A stretch of 64,000 bases of DNA from Sisyra terminalis (lineage: Eukaryota > Arthropoda > Insecta > Neuroptera > Sisyridae): NCBI GenBank assembly GCA_958496175.1, contig OY292275.1:57613701-57677700 (forward strand), read 5' to 3'. Every line of letters starts with the position of its first letter. Within the stretch, counting starts at the first letter, position 1. The notes beneath the pieces were generated by a model that searched no databases, was not told where the DNA came from, and worked only from the letters and a program-made list of their open reading frames with translations. Positions 36,166 to 46,789 of the stretch are shown in pieces. The position numbers were made by a program, and so were the translations under genes.

Positions 36166-36273
36166 TTTCTCACGACAAGACACAACTTCAAAATATACGG
36201 ATACACGTGTTATACCAATCTTCACCTCGACGACAAGCCTTGTGGTGGAACGGCTATTCCCAATAATAGATAA
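36166..36273 (+). pseudogene. Jockey LINE endonuclease relic
   Basis: This is a frame of 35 codons ending in TAA. It contains HNFKIYGYTCYTNLHLDD followed by KPCGGTAIPNN. The FxIxGYxxYxxxH...GGTAI pattern is characteristic of the apurinic/apyrimidinic-like endonuclease domain at the N-terminal part of Jockey-clade ORF2. The upstream and downstream parts are not legible beyond faint traces to about 36400. It is an isolated, dead fragment, on the strand opposite to the RT relics at 44-47 kb and 53 kb. Confidence 0.6.
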
Positions 36274-38454
36274 ATAAATATATAACATAATAATTATAAA
36301 ATAATATAATGTTACCAATGTTAACGTTAATAATCGAGGCCAATTAAGGACCCACTTTGTGTACTTTTAAGGTTATACGGAGGTTTAGGCAAAGAGTTAG
36401 TTTTATTCTTGTTTTAATAGTTTCAATAAATTTAGTTAATATATAGACATATCTGTTCCAAAATATATCATTAAGGAGTTTACCAAAAAAAAAAAAAAAA
36501 TCTTTCGAATTTGTCTCCATATAATTACTAACAAAACTCTTTTATGACCTTAAAAAGACGGAATAATTCGTTAGTCCTGGTTTTAAAATTTCTCACCTTA
36601 TCTACAATTCTTTTCCATGCGTCTATATTAATTGTTGGTTTACTATAGAACCACCACTCAAGTTACTATTGATCGGGTAATATACTCTTCTATTCAGGGC
36701 TTATGCTAAACAAGTATCAACTGTCTACATTATTATTACAAATATTATATATTTAACATATTTTTATTTTGCGATTATAATATTCTGCGATGTTTCGAAC
36801 GTTATTTGATCCTTCTTTCGATTCATTTTATATTTATCATTAAATCCCAAAAAAAAATTCAGACATTCCATCGTTAAACCCAGGCATAGTAAATGTATGC
36901 CACCATATATCGTACCTGGCGTTTAATAGAAATTGATCTCAAAATTTGCAAGTTGACGAAACTTATGAATAGAACACACGGTCACTTTATACCAATTATT
37001 ATACTTATATAATGAAGAAATTTTTCCAATGGTACTCGTGTTTAATTAAGGGGGTAGTTTTTAAAACTTGCATTGACAAAACGATTTCCCGCAAACCCAC
37101 ATATAACGACGAATGAGTTTTTATTCAGGTACAATGAGACCTGGTTGAATTTTTCCAACAATATATATTTAGGATTAGGTTTTTGAACATATTTCATGTT
37201 TTTTCGAGCTTAAAATGGAAAGAAACCATTTGGAAATTTTTAAATATTTGCCTTAAATTTTCTAGTTCGATGATAAAGAATCAGTCTTCGAAAGCGTTAT
37301 CTGTAATGTACTATATTGTTTAACCCATAAAGTACAAAACGATAATGCTATCTCTAACTGCTTTTAGATGATGAAACCTTGGTGGAGGTAAAGAGCCATT
37401 GGAACTGTTGAAGTTACCAAGGATCATCACGAATCTGGGCCGTACTCAATGATTTTGGAATAAATCGAGTCTGACCGAGATCCATGATTTTCCTTGATTG
37501 ATATTGGATGATCAAGAGAATTTTGGGCGTTCGTCTCCCATAACCTTATATAATGAAGGACTTGGTTATAAATGTATTCCACTTACCTGAATTTATCAAA
37601 TTATAATGTTGAAACTAGAGCTGAATAATGATGCTTTGGTGATATTCATTGCCAAAATTTCCCAATCTTAACCGTACTATATTTTCAAGAATCCTACAGT
37701 AACGGTTAGACCAGGAGACTTTAGAAATAAGTCTTGAACAATATATCCATTTCAGAGGCAGTTCTATGCTTTCGCATAGTTGGAGATCGTTGAGATCTCT
37801 GATTTCAAATCGGCATTTGGGGCTCTATTTATACCAAAATTTTTGCAACTTAAGGGATGTAAATACCTGAAAAAAAAAATTAGAGGGGCTATGGATTAAA
37901 GATTCCATTTGTTGGGGCAATAAAATAAAATTAAAATTTCGGCTTAGGTCCTTGAAAATTACTTAACGTAAGGATTATAAACACAGTATGCAATTTATTG
38001 TTGGCTTAAGATAATGCAAGGGTCTGGATTAAATCCTTGTCCCCGTAAAAGATGAAGAATAGGTAAATTCGATTCTTAATAGAAATTTTGAAATTATGTC
38101 TTTAGTAAGTTTCTAGAAGAATCAATTTCTGTGGTTTTTACTTTAAAAATGCATGTAATATATTACATATGTTTTTCTTCTATTCGAAAATTCCAAAAAC
38201 TTCAAAATTTACTTATTTACCACAAAATGGATACATATTATATTACCTTAGATCTTAGGTCAAAATTTCAACATTTCTAAGTAAACGTAAACTCTAAGTC
38301 CGGACAAATAATTAAGGGACATATTATTTTTTTTAAATTGTTCCAAAAATTATAAATCTTAAACTTAAAAGCTTTGCAAATTAAATATGGTTTCCTTTTT
38401 TAACTCTTAAGGTATTACCAGATTATGATCAATCTATTGTTTATCTCTTTAATT
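36274..38454. other. AT-rich non-coding stretch, possibly decayed LINE
   Basis: The first 150 bases may continue the endonuclease relic. A G+C-richer region at about 37370-37560 (CTTGGTGGAGGTAAAGAGCC) and 37680-37830 has coding-like words but no continuous frame. Nothing is assigned. Confidence 0.3.
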
Positions 38455-38757
38455 TTAATCAATTAGATAACAAATATATGCGGAACTATAGACATTTAAA
38501 CTTCCATCGAATGTATTTTTTATTTCAAATAAAACTGCAAATATAAAGTCATATTTAATTAATTTGTCTACGTTTCCTCTTATTTCCAAGTATTTTCGAC
38601 CAAATAATGGATGAACTTTTTTTTTCAATTCCTCATCAGCAACATTACTAAATAATACCCCAATGCAGAATGTATTCCATGTCCATTTGTCCTCAAACCA
38701 AGGCAAATTTTTACGCCATATGGATTTTTTATCTTCAACTTTCTCTACCTAGGGTTT
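38455..38757 (-). CDS. unidentified open frame, possible exon or transposon relic
   Basis: The minus strand has an open frame from an acceptor-like CCCTAG just upstream of 38747 down to a stop at 38455, about 98 codons, with an ATG at 38706. Legible words are VEKVEDKKSIWRKNLPWFED, KWTWNTFCIGVLFSNVADEE and LFGRKYLEIRGNVDKLIKYD. The tryptophan content and mixed charges are unlike random AT-rich frames. I do not recognise the family. The frame is uninterrupted, so it may be a genuine exon, or a recent fragment of a mobile element. The last 20 residues, past FDGSLN, look less protein-like and may be intron. Confidence 0.35.
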
Positions 38758-39199
38758 GCAAAATGCAATAATTTGAACCACGCAGCATGTGACCAAATAT
38801 TTATACGAAGAAAATAAAACTATTGCCTAACCATTTCTTCTTTCTTGTAAAACAAATTACTAATAGTTCAAAAAGGATTATTTTTTAAGGACCAAATAAT
38901 AGTCTTCTAATTAGTTATATGATGTTTTAAATTTCAAAATCCAATATTATTCTTAGGCAATAATAAAATATTATCATAATCCTACGTTAAAATGACCCTC
39001 ATTTACCTGTTTTAGGATCAATCTTACTGACAATTTTGTGTACGTAAAAACTTTATTTTCAATTTTTGCAGTCGGTTTTGCTGCCCTTTAAATTGTCATT
39101 ATCTTAAATTATCTCCATTAGTTTTGAAATTTAAATACTTTTTGTACCATCATGCAATCCACTGCATAAAATGGATAAAAAAGCACATCATAAAGTTCA
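38758..39199. other. AT-rich non-coding stretch
   Basis: No signal of note before the Helitron end at 39200. Confidence 0.35.
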
Positions 39200-39439
39200 T
39201 CTTATATATAAAAATCCAAACTCCTCCGAAACGGCTGGACCGATTTTCATAAAATATTCTATGTATATTCGGTAGGCATGAGAATCGGATGTAAAGTATA
39301 TTTCATACCTCTAGAAGATCAAGGTGTCCCACGGCATCTTCTGCAAATTTTCACGCCTACTATTATTTACGTCTATTTATTATTTAGCAACGTATAAATT
39401 TTACGTTTTTATTTATTTAATTTGTATTAAAATAATTAT

Positions 39440-41000
39440 ATAATTCATATTATGGGAGAGTCTTGTAAGTCCACGTAATATTAGCATTTATTATATACCA
39501 CAACGCAGTGCGTGCAAAAATTGTGTACGATTTATTTTAATTTATAAAAAAAATAGTTTATTTGTTAACAGGCGATATATATTTGACTATGTAAAGAACA
39601 TGAATTTTTAAAATTGATGCTCCAAATATTGAATGACTGCTGTTGCATTTTATTTATCGGCATTACAAAATTGTAATGCTTTTAAGTCGCACGGCCTGTC
39701 GCTTGGAATCATAGAGATGTGTGAACCCCAACATCTTCACCTTTATATTTTCATTTCAATATTGTTACTTCGAAAATATTGTTCCTTAATTTTTTTCACC
39801 GCAAGCTGGGGGCTATTACAAAGACGTGGTTAGTCAATATGTTCCACAACACATTAATGATTACTGATCCGACTTTTAATGACAGATTATGAGATGATAA
39901 TCTGAAGAATTCCAGCGAATATAAAAATTATTTTTATAATCTATTCTATTCTTAACATCAGCTTGATTAGTAATGGAATCAACCATGTTGCATGGCATCA
40001 ATTCGCCAGTTATCTTATTTTGAATGTGATTACTCATTTTGTTGTACTTAATCAACGTTTTTTGGAGCCAATATAACATGTTTGCTTAACCAAATATAAT
40101 TTTTGTAATTTTGAGCAATGTTTGGGAACACCATCTCGAAAAGTTCGGTCTTTAACTTAGTAAAGTGGCAAAAATTAGCAGGGAAAGTAATGTATTTAGA
40201 TGATGTGTCAACAAAAATTTTGCCATTACCAATATCAAGAAATTGTTTGGAAAACACTTTTCCACATTAGGCGTTCTGCATTTTGAATTGCAGAAGTGGA
40301 CGACTTCAGACATTAAGGATCGACTTCTATCTAAAAAATAAATGCTTGCCTTAAATTATCAAATTTATGGAACCATATGAAGAAACTTCACCTGGAAGAA
40401 AACATAAGAATTGTATCGCTAAAAGATCTATCTGCAGAAGATTTATCCTAGAAATGAATGAATATCGGCAATAGCCGTGTTATTGGTTTGAATTTTTATT
40501 CCAATTAAACTGATTAAAACGTTATTCTGCTGTTATATACAAAAGCTAGGAATTTGGTATAAAATTTTCAAATGACACAAAATTCAAACGAAATGAAATC
40601 AATACACTTGATTCGTCGACAAGAACACTGCCATTACTGAGATTCAAAAATTGACTGGGAAATTCTTCAGTAGATGGATCATTCCGCAACCCAACTCATG
40701 TCGCCAGATGAAATTTTTTCACATTGTGTCACAGATTTCATGATTTTAAGCAGGAGTTTATTTTTTGGGCAGCATCTGAACTTGGAATGATTGACAATGT
40801 TTGGGAGAAATCGCCAATCAGTAACATCATTGCGCCTTCAAAACAAAGTCAGTCATTGCGTCGAATTTCCATTGGTTTCAATGGTTATATGCGTTTCTTA
40901 AATAAAATTACTAACAATATTAAATTGACATATAGTGTAGGTAAGGTGAACTGCCAATTCCGCAAAATGCCAAGCCTAATTTATTTAAAAACTCATTTTA
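39440..41000 (-). pseudogene. Helitron helicase (Pif1-like SF1), heavily decayed
   Basis: Helitron Rep-Hel proteins end in an SF1B (Pif1-like) DNA helicase used in rolling-circle transposition. Reading the minus strand downwards: KPMEIRRND (stop) then GAMMLLIGDFSQTLSIIPSS at about 40890-40810 (helicase motif III region, usually GDFRQTLP), KINSCLKS, then SKQFLDIGNGKIFVDTSS and FPANFCHF (40257-40140). Next come NIAQNYKNYIWLS, SHNLSLKVGSVII, LCNSPQLAVKKIKEQYF, and finally INKMQQQSF (motif V, usually INKSQGQS) and HSQIYIAC near 39600 (motif VI, usually HGQLYVACSR). The last legible word is near 39520-39440. Numerous frameshifts and stops, and lost key residues in motifs V and VI, make it dead. 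The N-terminal Rep domain is absent. Confidence 0.8.
40540..40705 (-). pseudogene. extra copy of a helicase segment inside the Helitron relic
   Basis: The minus strand reads RNDPSTEEFPSQFLNLSNGS then VLVDESSVLISFRLNF. This is a second version of the same domain segment seen at 40257-40140 (SKQFLDIGNGKIFVDTSS...ITFPANFCHF). The two versions are about 440 bp apart and differ at many positions, so they come from two Helitron copies or from an old internal duplication rather than a recent one. Confidence 0.65.
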
Positions 41001-41591
41001 TTCATTTTTGCCGTGAATTATTAAGATTTGTTAATAGTTATTCTACTATTCGAAGCGAAGACGAATCTAACAAATCATAAATCAACAAAATCAGTCCAGT
41101 CATTTTTTAGTTCTAATTGGTTTAACTGCCCCTACTTTGTTTTATATATTGAAGAAATCTGATTTGACAAACTTCTTATGTTAATGTAATGGTAATATGC
41201 TTCAATGGAGAGAATCATCCCGAGGACAATCCATGAACTCAAATACATAGCTTCAATAAAGTAAATCGTCGGCCTAAAGTCTCAATCTGCTAAGTCCACT
41301 TTTAAAAATTTTCGTTTTTTTGTTCCAATAAGAAGGAATAAAAATTCTATCGAATGACAAACTGATAAATCTCTTTAAATATAGAAATTTCTCAATATAT
41401 AACATGAATCAGAAACCTGCTTTATGTAGTAACTTATGTAGCTTATATTCACTTTCTTTCCTTTTCCTGAAAAAAACTGTTAACAAGAATTGAGCAGCTT
41501 AACACTTTAGGCCGACGAAATGTGTTGGCTGACTTGCAATTGAAATAATTGATTTTTTTTATTTAATTTTGGTTTTCTTTTTATATACTTA

Positions 41592-42516
41592 CTAGCTGAT
41601 CCCCGCAACTTTGTCTGCGTAACGTAGGTGTAAATTATGTTTTCTTTTCAAATTTACCATTTGTTGTGGTATATGAAATTTTTTATTTTTCTTATTTCTT
41701 TTACGAAAAACATAATCATACTTAAAAACACTATTTTGTCAACTTTAAAAAGACACATTTAATAAACTGTTACTTAGAATAAAATAGTTGTATATAATGA
41801 TCAATTAATTTTCAAAAAATATTTATAAATATCTAAAAAGAGTATGTCTATTGCGTATAGCTACGGTAGGTATACCTACCGTAGACCAAATAATCTGTAA
41901 ATCAATCAGCATCTATACATAAATAAAAAATATCGCCAAGTTCAATAAAGTTGGTCTTAATTGTAAGTAAAATGGGGTGACCATGTAACATTTTTCAAAT
42001 AACTTACATTTTTAAACTTGTGATATCTTTCGAATGGAATGTTCAAATTGAATAACTCAAAAAGTTATATAATGGTATTAATGGATGGTTATATAATGGA
42101 TTAATCCCAAAGTATATATAAAAGAGCTTTTATAACGGTGGCATTTATATATATTTTTTAAAATGAAAAAACACTTACTGTGCCATAACTATAATAGTTA
42201 GACATATGCTGTTGCTCTATTTTTTGTAGATAATGATATGTTCTGCAAAATCGTACGACATTATTTTGTTCTATAACCAATAGTTTTCGAAGCGCACGCG
42301 TTAAAGAATGTGTTTTGGTAATTTTTTCAGACCTTGGGTTACAATATTGGAGTTTTAGTATGGATCCTTAATTTTTTTGAAAATTTAATATAGCCTATGT
42401 TCATCGGAAATAGTGTAGCTTCCCAATAGTGAAAGAATTTTTCAAATCTGTCAAGTAGTTTTGGAGCCTATTCAAAGCAAACAAACAATCAAATCTTTCC
42501 TCATTATAATAATAGA
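41592..42516 (-). mobile_element. non-autonomous Helitron nested in another Helitron
   Basis: On the minus strand the 5' end is TCTATTATTATAATGAGG (42516) followed by AAAGATTTGATTGTTTGTTT, AACTACTTGACAGATTTGAA and GAAGCTACACTATTTCCGAT, a block well known from insect Helitrons. The 3' end is GCAGACAAAGTTGCGGGGAT then CAGCTAG (41592), followed by T. Length is 925 bp, close to the 1009 bp of the sister copy at 8286-9294. The base before the 5' TC is G rather than A, probably a later change in the host Helitron. No protein is encoded. Confidence 0.8.
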
Positions 42517-42653
42517 CTATTCTAATGAAGTATTAAACTTAATTTTATTCATTTTATTAGTAAAAATTTAAACTAAGTGTAGCTAAAATATTCATTCATT
42601 AAACACTACGTTTATTGCCTGTTAGGCAGTACGAAGTTTGCTGGGTCAGCTAG

Positions 42654-44549
42654 TTTTTCTATAGATTTTCTGTTATGAGAAATTATTGTTCCTAAAGTAT
42701 TTCCTCTTTGTAACAATGAGAATTCAAATTAATTCCAATATCAATACCAAATAAAAAGTTTGTAATAATTTTCATATAAATTTTCAACAAGTTTCCAGTT
42801 AAAGAAAGTTCCAGTCTATGATAACAATATTTGGTTGCATTTTTTTTAATTCAATTTATAAATGCATTGGATTTGGGAATATATTTTTACGTTTTAGTTT
42901 TCATGACAAAACTATCCACTATTTTTTTTTTCTATTAAATTAAATTTAAACCTTCTTTATAATGACATTAACCTAATATTTTCTGGCAAAATGATACCAA
43001 AAATCGAAAGATAAAAGGAACATGAGTAAATCCAAAACTTATCCTTCTAACGTTTTTAGGAGCTTTGAGTATAGGATATTAAATTTAAGTGGCCTCAATA
43101 TTTTCCTTGAATTTTCCCATAATGATATGTATTACTATGCATACTATTGGTTTCTCTGTGTCAAGTATTCATTTACCGTAGACTTAAGAAAAAATAATAG
43201 GAATTTAAGGGTGGTAGACAAAACACGAAATTTAAGGCAAGATAATATTAAATAATATAATAATTATTCTCTAGTACAATAAGACAACGAAAGAAAACCC
43301 AACCATTAATTTTACGAAAACAAATTACAACAATTTACTTTTCATTTATCACTTAATTAATTAAACGCAATTAAGAAACGAAAAAGAAACGTTTTGCCAA
43401 AGCCCAATATAATAATTAACGAGAAACTCTTCTTAAAAGATGAAGTAACTACTTACTATGGTTTTATATAAATTCTCAAATGTACCAAAGAGAAATTCAG
43501 AGAAACCTCAGATTTGTAATGGAGAAGTTAAATACAAAGCTTTACTATATAAGATTAAACAGCTATTAATGTGATAGAACTGAAACAGTATTGGTTTTAA
43601 GAAGATACAACAAAGAACGCCACATACATATATATAGAGTACAACATATATTCGTAGATATAGCAAAATATCTTCGGTCTAAAAACAAATTAGTAATCGA
43701 GTAAAGTGGAAATCGCACCATCTAATTCGGGGATCATTGTCTGCTCTTTCCCATTCACTTGGAAAATAGAAAGAAAATTCACACCGTGAGCTTTGTGTGC
43801 TTTGGTGTGTGTGGGTGTTTTTTTTTATTTTCAAGTCTTCTAATTTCGCTAAGATTTAACTGAAGAACTTTATTATTATTAGCATTAATTTAAATTTATT
43901 TCAAGTGAGGCCAGACGTTTTTAAACTAAAAAGTTCACATAAATTTACGTTAGGAAAATTTTTATACCTATTTGTTAAAGCTTAATATTCTTTCAATTAT
44001 ATCTCCGCGTTTAATTGTACAAAATTGATATTAATTACCTGAAATAATATGAAATAATTGTCTTATTTTTCTGTCTCGAGAATAGCGTATTTTTTCGTGA
44101 TTGCAATTTTTAAATTTACCATTATTTTGTAGGAAAAATAGAGTTTTAAATTGAGTTAATTATAATTGGATATTTAGTTTCGTCTGCCAGTGGAAACTCT
44201 AATGATTTCAACTTTACCTATTTTTTTTTCTCTTTGATTCGCTCTTGTAAATTGGCCAAAAGTTGTTCATTTTCAGATATATAGGGTGCGTTTTGATGTA
44301 GCAGAGGCTTAAAAAAATGGGAATATTTGTTTATTATTTGCAAAATTTGTCTTTAGCCAATAAGCAAACGTACTTTTCGTCAAATCAAGCCTGCTCGCCA
44401 TCTAAGAGTAGAGAATTTTATGTTTTTTTTTCTATATAACAATTCCAGGAATGGAAGCTTTTGATATAGTAAACTCACTGCTGTTGTCTAGAAGATTAAC
44501 TCCTATTGATTGGGATAGTCAATTAATATTTTTTTTATATTTTTACTGT
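42654..44549. other. AT-rich non-coding stretch
   Basis: A 77-codon plus frame (43022-43255) has no recognised motif. A GT-rich run lies near 43800-43820. No element ends were identified. Confidence 0.35.
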
Positions 44550-44758
44550 CTTTTTTTTTTTAAATTTATTTGATAGGAATTGAACCCGTAGAGTCCCTAG
44601 CCTACATTAGTCTGACTTTACAAAATTAGAAAATATTTACATTCCTCTGACCATCGTCATGAGAGAACAATGGTGGCAAAAATCTTAACAACTATATGCA
44701 AGAAATAAAATCCAGAACCATACAACGGCTTGATAAAAATTGATTAACATTCTTAAAA

Positions 44759-45028
44759 TTACAAGAAAGAATTAATGTGCCCTCCTTTTAGTCTTTTGTG
44801 GCGGGAGGGGTCATTTAGTGTTCCCAAGGCCAATTTGTTTGGGTGTTCTTCCACCCTTTTTACGTATCGAATTGTAAGCTCCTTAATGAATTGAATGACA
44901 TCCTCAACGTTTAGGTCCCACTGAATGATATCATTCCTGATATATTGACCAGCTCCAAGAAATGACCGAAGGATTTTACTATTTTTTTTACTGTCAAATT
45001 CGTTTTTTTTTTCGTTGCCTTTAAACAA
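44759..45028 (-). pseudogene. Jockey LINE ORF2 C-terminal tail
   Basis: This frame contains GAGQYIRNDIIQWDLNV then IKELTIRYVKRVEEHPNKLA and LNDPSRHKRLKGGH. It matches the pattern YxRNxxIxxDLxxxxVxxxIxxxxxxYxxRxxxHPNxLA...RRLKRxxPxDL found at the end of Jockey ORF2. The natural stop is at 44759. The conserved tail tryptophan (NAPW) is replaced by GAGQ. It belongs to the same relic as 45420-45870, with a deletion between them. Confidence 0.75.
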
Positions 45029-45111
45029 TAATACTGTTTATATTATTTATGAATTCTATGGTGGTTTTATTTGTGTACTATAATTTACAAAAGTAAATTA
45101 TTAACATAAAT

Positions 45112-45352
45112 TTGATCAAAAGTTTAAGCAAATGTTTTATTGACGTATTGCCCAGAAACATATTCCGATTGCCAAACAATCTTCCTCAGTGGTCATCAAG
45201 TGGTATTGGATTGGTCCATAACTGTTATGTGATGTGTCACGTTAATACTACTTGATGACCACTGAGAAAGATTGCTTGGCAATCGAAGTATGTGTCTGGG
45301 CAATATGTCAGCAATACATTTGATTGAACTTTTGTTCAAATTTATGTTTATA
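45112..45352. mobile_element. palindromic foldback element with degraded hairpin motifs
   Basis: The left arm reads TGCCAAACAATCTTCCTCAG then TGGTCATCAAGTGG; the right arm inverts it as CTTGATGACCACTGAGAAAG then ATTGCTTGGCAATCG. Arms are about 90-100 bp around a centre near 45230. Each arm contains a worn version of the CTGATGA - stem - GAAA motif (CTGAGGA...GGAA and CTGAGAA...GAAG). A better-preserved relative of one arm is at about 62195-62260. Confidence 0.75.
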
Positions 45353-45419
45353 GTTTACCTTTACAAATTATTGGAGGAATTTACATAATTGAGGGAAAAA
45401 CCCCCGAAGTTGACATCAC

Positions 45420-45870
45420 TGGTGGCACACCTTGTTGAAATATTGTATGATGTCCAAGAAAAGTGCAAAATAGAACGCTTTTTTGTTTAAATCTTTCATA
45501 ATTGTGGATACCACTCTATGAATTTGTTCAATAATGCAATTTTCTTTGTAAAATATAAACTAGTGGCTTAGGATATGGATTTGTTCGTCGATCATAGGTT
45601 GAAGCTTTTGCTGAAGAAGTTTTTCCAGCAACTTTAGCATAGTAATTAAGAGACTTATAGACCTTTTTAACGCAACATTAGTCTTTGGTTTTCTAAGCTT
45701 TCACAATTTTGACGAAAATGAGCTTTTCTTAAGATTGCACTTAAAAGTGACGTGGCGAAAGTAACTGCATTTTTCGGAAGTTTCTTAAGCATCGTTCTTG
45801 TTATTCTTTGATAGCTAAAGTCTTCTTTGGATTGATTGTCTTTAATGCAGGAAATCTCCTGTTCCATGTA
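45420..45870 (-). pseudogene. Jockey reverse transcriptase relic, fingers and palm
   Basis: The minus strand reads FSYQRITRTMLKKLPKNAV (usually PGYDLIT...LKxLPxKA), LLSAILRKAHF, then SLLITMLKLLEKLLQQKLQP, then MIDEQIHI, CIIEQIHRVVSTIMKDL, and finally FALFLDIIQYFNKVCHQ (usually FLDISQAFDKVWH). The FLD catalytic aspartate of motif A is still visible. Frame changes occur after the ATFAT stretch, and the FADD box is absent. Upstream traces extend to about 46105. It is dead, and interrupted before the thumb by deletion and insertion. Confidence 0.7.
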
Positions 45871-46176
45871 AATTTGTAGGGGAATGTGTTAAGTACTGGG
45901 ATCATTGTAAATGAAAATATGGAATTATTAATTTGTTGCAACTCCTTTATTTTAAACGGGAGGAATTATACATCAATCTTTGTGGTTAAAAAAAATGTAT
46001 TAGAGATTTTCGGTGCTAATTTTTTAGACTGTATGGGTAGTGGTGCCTATGGCGTAGAAAGAAGTGGAAATGAAGAATGGATACACTGTTATTTAGGAAA
46101 GTAAAAAATTGCTTATAGTTTACTTGTTTCAATTACCCATACTATAACAATTAAAACTTTCAAGTAGTTTAGGACA

Positions 46177-46184
46177 GTCTAGAT
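46177..46184 (+). repeat. 8-bp target duplication GTCTAGAT, copy 1
   Basis: This is the first of three copies; the others are at 46564-46571 and 46782-46789 (last copy GTCTAGGT). They bracket two hAT MITEs placed end to end. Confidence 0.9.
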
Positions 46185-46563
46185 CAAGGATGTCAAACTC
46201 GCGGCCCGCGGGCCGCATGCGGCCCTAGATGAACATCTTTGCGGCCCAGTTAATACATCTGACCCAAAGTATAAATAAAATAGAAATGTGAATTAGAAAC
46301 GAAATCAGCATAAAAAATTAAAATATATTTTATTTATCAACTATACTGTATTAATAACGTTCACGTTGGGCCAATTTTGAAAGTAGTTTAGAAGAGATGT
46401 TAAGTATCAGGGCGTTAACGATACTTTAAATTTTGATAATGTTTATTACAATGTACTATTCAAAATAAAAGTATTTCGTTCTATGATCATTATTTTTAGC
46501 GGCCCACCTAGAGTCAAGCATTGTTAATTGGGCCCAAGTATTTTTTTGAGTTTGACATCCCTG
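46185..46563. mobile_element. 379-bp hAT MITE, perfect 8-bp target duplication
   Basis: Terminal repeats are CAAGGATGTCAAACTC on the left and, reverse complemented, CAGGGATGTCAAACTC on the right (15 of 16 identical). The 8-bp GTCTAGAT is present on both sides without mismatch. The ends are rich in CpG (GCGGCCCGCGGGCCGC), which stands out from the AT-rich surroundings. The interior has no ORF. The CAGGGATG start and the 8-bp duplication assign it to the hAT superfamily with confidence. Confidence 0.92.
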
Positions 46564-46571
46564 GTCTAGAT

Positions 46572-46781
46572 CATTGGTTCTTATCTTTGTTGAAGATACT
46601 GACCCCTATCAACTTCATATGTTCATTCACCCAACTCTTCTTAATTGGTAAAATAAAATATTATTTTTTAAAATTCAAAGCAAAGGTTTATATTTTACTT
46701 AAGTAATATAAGTCAGGGGTATGTCTTGACTTCCGCAGAATCCGTAAGACTGACTTACCAAACCCTGGTTAAGAACCACTG
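46572..46781. mobile_element. 210-bp hAT MITE sharing a target site with its neighbour
   Basis: The left end is CATTGGTTCTTATCTTTG and the right end, reverse complemented, is CAGTGGTTCTTAACCAGG, so the first 12 bases match with one difference. It is flanked by GTCTAGAT (46564-46571) and GTCTAGGT (46782-46789). The left copy is simultaneously the right duplication of the preceding MITE. The interior GATACTGACCCCTATCAA is typical of this MITE family. No ORF. Confidence 0.85.
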
Positions 46782-46789
46782 GTCTAGGT

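Larger units (their letters stand above)
39200..42653 (+). mobile_element. Helitron with TC and CTAG ends, containing a nested Helitron
   Basis: The left end is TCTTATATATAAAAATCC, preceded by A, then CTCCTCCGAAACGGCTGGAC, a sequence typical of one group of insect Helitrons. The right end has hairpin TGCCT-GTT-AGGCA (42616-42628), then ACGAAGTTTGCTGGGTCAGC and CTAG (42650-42653) followed by T. These fit a plus-oriented Helitron inserted between A and T. A second, minus-oriented Helitron (41592-42516) lies inside. The only helicase remains are on the minus strand, opposite to the orientation implied by the ends. So either this is a composite of two Helitrons, or the ends belong to a variant with reversed gene order. 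Confidence 0.6.
44550..46105 (-). mobile_element. decayed Jockey-clade LINE with poly(A)-type tail
   Basis: The minus strand carries reverse transcriptase pieces from about 46105 to 45430 and the C-terminal tail at 45028-44759. A 3' untranslated region follows that ends TCAATTCCTATCAAATAAAT then TTAAAAAAAAAAA at 44561-44551. The block GGGACTCTACGGGTTCAATT just before the tail resembles a tRNA B-box region, so a SINE-like 3' end is possible. A foldback element (45112-45352) has entered the body, and the sequence between the RT palm and the tail is otherwise missing. Confidence 0.65.

Noticed and set aside
40724..41080. 118-codon plus-strand open frame
   Set aside because: The opposite strand reads helicase motif III (GDFSQTL) in the same segment, so the plus frame is a shadow of the Helitron relic.
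43022..43255. 77-codon plus-strand open frame as a gene
   Set aside because: It lacks recognisable motifs, homology words or splice context in an AT-rich stretch.
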